The translations under genes were made by a program, and so were the position numbers. From Candidatus Omnitrophota bacterium (GTDB lineage: Bacteria; Omnitrophota; Gorgyraeia; Gygaellales; Profunditerraquicolaceae), in contig CAIRWO010000162.1 of the NCBI GenBank assembly GCA_903882345.1, forward strand, positions 1 to 8,240: 8,240 nt of DNA, written 5' to 3'. Below, piece by piece: positions 1 to 5,200 of this stretch (positions are counted from its first letter, which is position 1; each line of letters begins with the position of its first letter). The notes under the pieces are model-generated. The model was not told the origin of the DNA and did not search any database. It saw only the letters and a program-made list of their open reading frames with translations.

Positions 1-1040
1 AAATATATACGGATGTTAAAATTGTGTTGTCTAATACGAATGAATTGGTAAAATACGCGGAAATATATAAAGGCGATAAATGGACAACCGATCTTTTCCA
101 GCTGGAAAAATTAATCCCTTTCTCGGATGACGATGCTTTCCGTAAAAGATGGCAGGAAGTAAAGAAAGAAAATAAGAAACTCTTGATTGATTATATCCAT
201 CGGACCACGGGCATTTCCGTTAATCCCGAATCGATGTTCGATGTGCATATCAAGAGGATCCATGAATACAAAAGGCAGCTTTTATTCGGGCTTTTTATTA
301 TTTCGCAGTATCTAAAGGTGAAAAAGGATCACGCCTCACCGCTTGTCCCGCGCACGTTTATTATCAGCGGCAAGGCTGCCCCGGGTTATTTTATGGCGAA
401 GCTGATCATTAAGTTTATCAACAGTATTGCTGAGGTGGTCAATAAAGACAAGGAAGTAAATCATAAACTAAAGGTTGTTTTTTTGGAGAATTACCGGGTT
501 TCGCTGGCTGAGAAGATATTTCCCGCATCCGAGCTTTCCGAACAGATATCCACTGCCGGCACAGAAGCCTCAGGCACGGGATGCATGAAGTTTATGATGA
601 ACGGCGCATTGACCATCGGCACCTTTGACGGCGCCAATATCGAGATCGCGGAATCCGTAGGCAACGATAACATATTTATTTTTGGTTTAAACGTGGAGGA
701 TATCAATAAAATAAAAGCAGGCGGCTATAACCCCCAGGAATATATCGAACGTTCGCCCATATTAAAGGAAATTATGCAGCTTATTAAGAGTAATTTCTTT
801 TCTCCCGTAGACTATAACCTTTTCGGGCCGATCGTAGAAAACCTTATTTTTTCCGACCCTTATTTTCTTTGTGCGGATTTCGAAGCTTACTGCGCTACAC
901 AGGATAAGATTTCCGCTCTTTATCGGGACAAAAACAGCTGGACCAAAAAGTCGATTCTCAATGTGGCTAAATCCGGTAAGTTTTCCAGCGACCGGACAAT
1001 AAAAGAATATGCCAGCCAAATATGGAACGTCCCGGCATAA
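1..1040 (+). CDS. glgP: Glycogen/maltodextrin phosphorylase, C-terminal part (5' end outside window)
   Basis: GT35 alpha-glucan phosphorylase, which releases glucose-1-phosphate from glycogen or maltodextrin using phosphate and PLP in the cytoplasm. The frame is already open at base 3, so the gene enters from the left; the GTG at 24 is only an internal Val codon. About 345 C-terminal residues of a family usually near 800-850 are present. Visible family blocks are MFDVHIKRIHEYKRQLL with the phosphate-site Lys-Arg pair (252-257), the GGKAAPGY-like block SGKAAPGY, FLENYRVSLAEK, and SEQISTAGTEASGTG followed by the PLP-binding Lys at 588-590. The protein ends in the typical SSDRTIKEYASQIWNV. Two oddities: the residue two before the PLP Lys is Cys where Asn is usual (GTGCMKF, not GTGNMKF), and the RRWL block expected at the very left edge is not readable. 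Too little sequence is present there to judge a frameshift. Family assignment is secure. Confidence 0.96.
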   Translation, partial: IYTDVKIVLSNTNELVKYAEIYKGDKWTTDLFQLEKLIPFSDDDAFRKRWQEVKKENKKLLIDYIHRTTGISVNPESMFDVHIKRIHEYKRQLLFGLFIISQYLKVKKDHASPLVPRTFIISGKAAPGYFMAKLIIKFINSIAEVVNKDKEVNHKLKVVFLENYRVSLAEKIFPASELSEQISTAGTEASGTGCMKFMMNGALTIGTFDGANIEIAESVGNDNIFIFGLNVEDINKIKAGGYNPQEYIERSPILKEIMQLIKSNFFSPVDYNLFGPIVENLIFSDPYFLCADFEAYCATQDKISALYRDKNSWTKKSILNVAKSGKFSSDRTIKEYASQIWNVPA

Positions 1041-1049
1041 TGGTATAAT
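1041..1049 (+). promoter_or_regulatory. Possible extended -10 element upstream of the EF-G fusion gene
   Basis: TGGTATAAT is a perfect extended -10 (TGn plus TATAAT), lying directly after the glgP stop. No convincing -35 is seen about 17 bases upstream, which is acceptable for extended -10 promoters. Transcription would start near 1055-1057, leaving only about 6-8 bases before the ATG at 1063 and removing part of the weak AGGA ribosome site at 1053-1056. The mRNA would then be nearly leaderless. A chance match in an AT-rich gap, with transcription continuing from glgP, is an equally good explanation. Confidence 0.35.
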
Positions 1050-1062
1050 TTTAGGAAAATAA

Positions 1063-2022
1063 ATGCTCATATTGCTTGCAGCAATGTTCCTTTGCGGGAT
1101 CGCTCTGGCGGCTTACGCGCTTATTCCGCAGCCGAAAACAAAAAAAGACCCAAAACCCCCTAAATCGCTAAAGCTCCCGCCGGATCTTTCCTTAAATAAA
1201 AAACAACCGGAAGAACAGAAAAAAAACGAAACTCTAAAAGCCCAGCCTGATGAGCCTGAAACGGGACATAGCGATGCGCAAAAGGAATTGGACGCAGCCT
1301 TAAAAAAGGAAGCTGCCTTTAAGGAAGAGCTCGCCAAGAAAGAAGAATGGATTTCTAAGAGCGAAGAAGCAACAGCTAAGTTTAAGGCGCAGCTTGATGA
1401 GCTGGAAAAGAAATTTACCAAGAAAGAAAAAGAGCTGCAGCAAGAATTTTCCAAAAACGTTGATCTGATGCGGCAAGACAGAGAATCGGCCCTGAAGTAC
1501 CAGTCGCTGGAAGAGGAAAATAAAAAACTAACCGATGGAAATCAGCGCTTGACCCATCAGGTTGAAGAATTTACCAAAGGATTAAAGGGGCATCTTAATA
1601 CTATTGCCGAATTCAAGAAGCAGCAGGAAACGAGTGAATGGGTCCCTAAGCAAGAGTTTGTTAAACTTAATGAAGAGTATAGTGAACTGGAAAAAGAGCT
1701 TGAGGCGCAGGAAAATAAGGCAAAAAACCTGTTCGAAGAACTAATGCAACTGAAGGCGCAATTAAAAAATAAAGAGCAGGAAGCGCCTGCTGAGCCCGCA
1801 CCGGAGCAGCCGGTGCCAGTGCCGGAGCAGCCAATAGAGCCGCAAGAAGAGGCAGAACCGCAAGAGAAAAAAGATGAGCTAGCCCCCGAGCCGGTAGTTG
1901 AGCCTCCGCAGTTACTAGAACAGATACAAGAGCCGGTGATCGTTGAGCCGCAGCCTGCAGCGCAGGAAGAGATCCCGGAAGAAGAGAAAAAAGAAGCCCC
2001 GGTTGTAGTCCCGCAAATAGAT
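1063..2022 (+). other. Region encoding the EF-G N-terminal extension (anchor, coiled coil, linker)
   Basis: This part has no counterpart in ordinary EF-G, which begins a few residues before the block FRNIGIMAHIDAGKT. There is no Lys or Arg before the hydrophobic segment, but residues 25-37 just after it carry six Lys (KTKKDPKPPKSLK). By the positive-inside rule the N-terminus faces outward and everything after it stays in the cytoplasm. The coil (about 170 residues) would be roughly 25 nm long if a continuous helix. The linker, coded by 1783-2022, is low complexity with EPxP/EQP-like units; the 11-mer ccggagcagcc occurs twice (1801-1811 and 1822-1832). The overall plan resembles ZipA (N-out anchor, charged segment, P/Q-rich linker, C-terminal cytosolic domain); only the layout is compared, not homology. 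Confidence 0.8.
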
Positions 2023-4104
2023 CTGGCTAAATTCAGGAATATCGGGATCATGGCGCATATCGATGCCGGTAAGACCACGACCACCGAGAGGATCCTCTTT
2101 TATACGGGCCGCTCGCATAAGATCGGGGAAGTCCACGAAGGCAAGGCGCAGATGGATTGGATGAAGCAGGAGCAGGAAAGAGGGATTACGATTACCTCTG
2201 CGGCAACAACCTGTTATTGGAACGGCTGCAGGATCAATATCATTGATACGCCCGGCCACGTTGATTTTACCGCGGAAGTAGAACGTAGCCTGCGCGTGCT
2301 TGACGGGGCAGTGGCGGTTTTTTGCGCTGTGGGAGGGGTAGAGCCGCAGTCGGAAACCGTCTGGCATCAGTCCAATAAATATAATGTCCCTAAGATCGCC
2401 TTTATCAATAAAATGGACCGTATGGGCGCGGATTTCTTTGCGGTGATAAAAGGCATCGAGGAAGAATTGGGGGGCAATATCATACCTTTGGAAATCCCCA
2501 TCGGCGCAGAAGAAAATTTTCAAGGCGTAATCGATCTTTTGGAAATGAAGGCCTATTTTTACGAAGATGAATCATTGGGAAAAAGCTACCGCGTGGAAGA
2601 GATCCCCGCGGAATATAAGGAAAACGCTCTTAAATACCGGCATCTGATGGTTGAACGGGTGGCGGCATTCGATGAAACATTAATGAAAAAATACCTGGAA
2701 TCGCCGGATACCATCACCCCGGAGGAAATCGCGCAGACCATCCGCAAGGGCACGATTGTCAATAAAATGATCCCTGTGCTTTGCGGGGCGGCGTTTAAAA
2801 ATAAAGGCGTGCAGAAGCTCTTGGACGCGGTTGTCGCCTATCTGCCTTCTCCTCTGGACGTGCCTGCAGTTAGCGGCCATGATCCCAATGATCCTGAAAA
2901 AATTATCTTGCGTAAGCCTGATACGGCTGAACCGTTTTCCGCGCTTGCCTTTAAGGTCCAGTCAGACCCGCATATGGGTAAGCTTGTGTATTTAAGGATC
3001 TATTCCGGATTTCTTGATACCGGTTCTTATGTTTTTAATGCCACAAAGAATAAGAAGGAACGTATCGGCAGGATACTGCAGATGCACGCAAACCAGCGGG
3101 AGGCAAAGGATAATGCACTGGCCGGTGAAATCGTAGCGGTAATCGGGTTGAGCCATACGATCACCGGCGACACACTCTGTGATCCGGATAACCCGGTTCT
3201 GCTGGAGGCAATTGAGTTTCCTGTGCCTGTAGTTTCGCTGAGCATTGCCCCGGCAGGCAAGGCAGACCAGGACAAGCTTGGTAAGGGTCTGGCAAAACTT
3301 ACCGAAGAAGACCCGACTTTTAAGGTTGAAACGGATGAGGAGACAAAAGAAACTATCCTTACCGGCATGGGCGAACTGCACCTGGAAATTATTGTCGACC
3401 GGCTGAAGACGGAATTCGGGGTGGAGGCGGTTGTAGGTAAGCCTAAGGTCGCCTACCGGGAGACGATCTCAAAGAAGGTAACCGGAGAGTATAAACATGT
3501 TAAACAGTCAGGAGGCCGCGGCCAGTACGGCCATGTGGTTATGGAGCTTATCCCTGGTCAACCCAACGAAGAGTTTGAATTCATCAACAGCATAAAAGGC
3601 GGGGCAATACCCAGGTCCTTTATACCGGCAGTGGAAAAAGGCGTTATTGAAGCGATGCATAACGGCGCTTATGCCGGGTATCCGGTCGTAGATATTAAAG
3701 TAGAGCTTATTGACGGTTCGTTCCATGAAGTAGATTCTTCGGAACTGGCATTTAAGCTGGCGGCGATCGGCTGTTTTAAAGAGGCATTCCTAAGGGCAGA
3801 CCCGGTGCTGCTTGAGCCGTCTATGTCTTTAGAGGTGACGACCCCCGAAGAATATGTCAATGCGGTTGTCGGATACATTTGTTCCTGTCGGGGGAAGATC
3901 CTCGGAATGGATACGAAAGGCAAGCAGAAGATCATAGACGCGGAGGCACCGCTTGCCGAGATGTTCGGTTACGCCACGAACTTTCGTTCTTTGTCCAGCG
4001 GCCGGGCAAACGCTTCAATGCATTTCGAAAAGTATGTACAGGTACCCCGGGAGATCGCCCTGAAGGTTCTGGAGGAGAAGAAAAAGAAAAAAGAAAATGT
4101 TTAG
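1063..4104 (+). CDS. fusA: Elongation factor G with N-terminal membrane anchor, coiled coil and Pro/Glu-rich linker
   Basis: A single uninterrupted frame of 1013 codons. Residues 1-20 are hydrophobic (MLILLAAMFLCGIALAAYAL) and followed by a Lys-rich stretch. Residues 70-240 are a Lys/Glu/Leu-rich coiled coil, and 241-320 a Pro/Glu/Gln-rich linker. Residues 321-1013 (about 693) are a complete EF-G, the GTPase that drives tRNA-mRNA translocation and, with RRF, ribosome recycling. GTPase motifs are intact: AHIDAGKT (331-338), RGITIT (373-378), DTPGH (395-399), NKMD (449-452) and a G5-like GAA (575-577). Domain IV has SGGRGQYGHV (816-825) and the tip loop SFHEVDSSE with His888, equivalent to the translocation-critical His583 of E. 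coli. The C-terminal domain ends YATNFRSLSSGRA and a Lys-rich tail. The start ATG has AGGA 6 bases upstream. No str-operon genes (rpsL, rpsG, tuf) adjoin it, so it may be a second, specialised EF-G. The EF-G identity is certain; tethering is inferred from the anchor. Confidence 0.95.
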   Translation: MLILLAAMFLCGIALAAYALIPQPKTKKDPKPPKSLKLPPDLSLNKKQPEEQKKNETLKAQPDEPETGHSDAQKELDAALKKEAAFKEELAKKEEWISKSEEATAKFKAQLDELEKKFTKKEKELQQEFSKNVDLMRQDRESALKYQSLEEENKKLTDGNQRLTHQVEEFTKGLKGHLNTIAEFKKQQETSEWVPKQEFVKLNEEYSELEKELEAQENKAKNLFEELMQLKAQLKNKEQEAPAEPAPEQPVPVPEQPIEPQEEAEPQEKKDELAPEPVVEPPQLLEQIQEPVIVEPQPAAQEEIPEEEKKEAPVVVPQIDLAKFRNIGIMAHIDAGKTTTTERILFYTGRSHKIGEVHEGKAQMDWMKQEQERGITITSAATTCYWNGCRINIIDTPGHVDFTAEVERSLRVLDGAVAVFCAVGGVEPQSETVWHQSNKYNVPKIAFINKMDRMGADFFAVIKGIEEELGGNIIPLEIPIGAEENFQGVIDLLEMKAYFYEDESLGKSYRVEEIPAEYKENALKYRHLMVERVAAFDETLMKKYLESPDTITPEEIAQTIRKGTIVNKMIPVLCGAAFKNKGVQKLLDAVVAYLPSPLDVPAVSGHDPNDPEKIILRKPDTAEPFSALAFKVQSDPHMGKLVYLRIYSGFLDTGSYVFNATKNKKERIGRILQMHANQREAKDNALAGEIVAVIGLSHTITGDTLCDPDNPVLLEAIEFPVPVVSLSIAPAGKADQDKLGKGLAKLTEEDPTFKVETDEETKETILTGMGELHLEIIVDRLKTEFGVEAVVGKPKVAYRETISKKVTGEYKHVKQSGGRGQYGHVVMELIPGQPNEEFEFINSIKGGAIPRSFIPAVEKGVIEAMHNGAYAGYPVVDIKVELIDGSFHEVDSSELAFKLAAIGCFKEAFLRADPVLLEPSMSLEVTTPEEYVNAVVGYICSCRGKILGMDTKGKQKIIDAEAPLAEMFGYATNFRSLSSGRANASMHFEKYVQVPREIALKVLEEKKKKKENV

Positions 4105-4105
4105 G

Positions 4106-4146
4106 CACCCGAACCTATAGGATGGTTCGGTGTTCGCTGCTGCGAA
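4106..4146 (+). promoter_or_regulatory. Two adjacent hairpins in the leader of the barrel-protein gene
   Basis: Hairpin 1 pairs CACCCGAACC (4106-4115) with GGTTCGGTG (4124-4132): nine pairs with one bulged C and an 8-base loop. Hairpin 2 follows without a gap: TTCGC (4133-4137), loop TGCT, GCGAA (4142-4146), five perfect pairs. The last two bases of hairpin 2 are the first two of the AAGGAGG ribosome site. Together they fill nearly the whole 51-base gap. There is no T-run after either, so a classical intrinsic terminator is unlikely. Possible roles are mRNA processing or protection between the two cistrons, or tuning of ribosome access. No known riboswitch was recognised. Confidence 0.5.
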
Positions 4147-4151
4147 GGAGG
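4145..4151 (+). promoter_or_regulatory. Strong Shine-Dalgarno fixing the start at 4156
   Basis: AAGGAGG is a near-perfect anti-16S match, 4 bases before the ATG at 4156, slightly closer than the usual 5-9. It is much stronger than the ribosome sites of the neighbouring genes, which fits an abundant envelope protein. The ATG at 4163 is out of frame, so 4156 is preferred. Confidence 0.75.
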
Positions 4152-4155
4152 AAGC

Positions 4156-5124
4156 ATGTTTCATGTACGGGAAAAGTTATATAGATACGTCTTACTTCTT
4201 ACTGTTATTGCGGTGGCCTATCCTGGTATATTGGTCGCCGCTGAAAAAAAGGATAGTGATACGGCTGCCGCTTCTGCTACGGAGATCGGAAAAGAGTTTC
4301 CGCAGGAGCTGGAGACATTGATAACCGAAGAACCGCAGGAAGAGGCGAGCCTGCCTTTTGAAGCAGATACCTACGTTAGGTATATGCCTAGCCGCAGGGT
4401 AGATGCCATGCCGGGTAAAGTCGGTATTATCGAATCTGCCAATGAATGCGCCTATAAGTTAAAGGCATTTGGTAAATTACAGCTTGAGCTATCTTTTGAA
4501 AGCAACTATATCAGCATCAATAATTCAACCGGCGTGAAACTTCCCTCGCACCTGACCAGTTTGATCGCGGGGCTCCAGACAACAGTGCCGTTTTTCACTT
4601 TAGACAAGACATATTTCCGTATAGGCCTCTATCCTTCTTACCGCGGAGAAAACTGGGAGGTCAGGTCTTCGGCATTTCGCATGCCGGTAAATACTTATTT
4701 GATCTATCAGCCGAACAGCAAATGGACGTTCGTGGCGGGCGTAGGCGCCTACCCGGATTATAGGACTAAAGTCATTCCGATCTTTGGGTTTATTTACAAG
4801 CCGAATGAGAAGTTGACTTTTAATATTGTCCCCGCTAATCCCAATATATCTTATTCGCTTAATGGCAAGGTCACGCTGTTTATCGAAGGCGGAATGGCCG
4901 GCGACGAATATGAAGTGGATAAGGATGGCCTGAAGAATGTTGTTTTGGAGTATAAGGCGTACCGCGGCGGCGCAGGCGCGAGCTACAGATTCAATAAATA
5001 TATTGAGGCCAGTGTTTCCGTAGGCGGCGTCTTTAACCGCCGGCTGCAATACCGCGACAGCTTAGGCAAGGTTAACCTAGACAGCGGCATGTATTCGGAA
5101 TTTAGGATCAATGCGGCAATTTAG
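4156..5124 (+). CDS. Exported beta-barrel-like outer-membrane protein (DUF6268-like)
   Basis: 322 residues. The N-terminus is a clear Sec signal peptide: basic start (MFHVREKLYR), hydrophobic core 11-28, and probable cleavage after VAA at residue 29. An acidic low-complexity stretch (about 30-64) follows. From about residue 65 the protein alternates short polar and aromatic/hydrophobic strands, for example the stretches around YFRIGLYPSYR, WTFVAGVGAYPDYR, LTLFIEGG-like and GASYRFNKYIEASVSVGG, as expected of a transmembrane barrel. The C-terminal half (IPIFGFIYKPNEKLTFNIV, then a YSLNGK-type strand, then RRLQYRD) recalls the DUF6268 group of bacterial outer-membrane barrels as I remember it; this family name is a tentative recognition. 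It ends in Ile, not the Phe or aromatic often found at the end of barrels inserted by BamA. No function can be assigned. It may be cotranscribed with the EF-G gene 51 bases upstream. Confidence 0.85.
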   Translation: MFHVREKLYRYVLLLTVIAVAYPGILVAAEKKDSDTAAASATEIGKEFPQELETLITEEPQEEASLPFEADTYVRYMPSRRVDAMPGKVGIIESANECAYKLKAFGKLQLELSFESNYISINNSTGVKLPSHLTSLIAGLQTTVPFFTLDKTYFRIGLYPSYRGENWEVRSSAFRMPVNTYLIYQPNSKWTFVAGVGAYPDYRTKVIPIFGFIYKPNEKLTFNIVPANPNISYSLNGKVTLFIEGGMAGDEYEVDKDGLKNVVLEYKAYRGGAGASYRFNKYIEASVSVGGVFNRRLQYRDSLGKVNLDSGMYSEFRINAAI

Positions 5125-5126
5125 CA

Positions 5127-5154
5127 TTGCTTAACTTTTCCCTTGTGTTAAAAT
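5127..5154 (+). promoter_or_regulatory. Probable sigma70-type promoter for pgi
   Basis: TAAAAT (5149-5154) is preceded by TG with one base between, giving an extended -10. TTGCTT (5127-5132) matches the first three bases of the -35 consensus at a 16-base spacing. The predicted start is near 5161, leaving a leader of about 40 bases before the GTG at 5201. The perfect palindrome GGCTTAAGCC (5158-5167) lies right over this predicted start and could be an operator or chance; the partial motif GCTTAA also occurs at 5129-5134. The assignment rests on consensus matching only. Confidence 0.5.
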
Positions 5155-5180
5155 TAAGGCTTAAGCCCCGGTATGGATCG

Positions 5181-5193
5181 AGGAAGGAAAGGA
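5181..5193 (+). promoter_or_regulatory. Purine-rich ribosome binding site setting the GTG start of pgi
   Basis: The run AGGAAGGAAAGGA ends 7 bases before GTG 5201, a good Shine-Dalgarno spacing. The only upstream ATG (5174) is in the same frame but meets TAA after seven codons, so GTG 5201 is the working start. Confidence 0.6.
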
Positions 5194-5200
5194 TAACGCG

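Noticed and set aside
1093..1095. Cys11 in the EF-G anchor as a lipoprotein acylation site
   Set aside because: The residues before it are Met-Phe-Leu, not a lipobox, and there is no basic N-region, so it is more likely a plain membrane helix residue.
2017..2025. Separate EF-G gene starting at the normal homology boundary
   Set aside because: Only ATA and CTG codons occur there, with no well-spaced Shine-Dalgarno; the frame is continuous with the upstream coil.
1113..3935. Several open frames on the - strand opposite the EF-G fusion, rich in Ser/Cys or Phe/Arg
   Set aside because: They mirror the codon pattern of the + strand gene (Lys/Glu and Gly/Ala codons read backwards), have no recognisable motifs and overlap a fully coding, conserved protein.
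4106..4146. Intrinsic terminator after the EF-G gene
   Set aside because: Neither hairpin is followed by a T-run; the downstream sequence is a ribosome site.
3879..4321. Two + strand open frames overlapping the EF-G end and the start of the barrel gene
   Set aside because: Their translations are Arg-rich shadows of the real frames. The strong AAGGAGG and the signal peptide place the gene start at 4156.
4156..5124. Genetic code change with TAA or TAG read as an amino acid
   Set aside because: TAG and TAA close the complete genes at the points expected from family lengths; only the single pgi stop is anomalous.
5174..5197. Seven-codon leader peptide upstream of pgi
   Set aside because: It has no ribosome site of its own and no run of regulatory codons; it is most likely chance within the leader.
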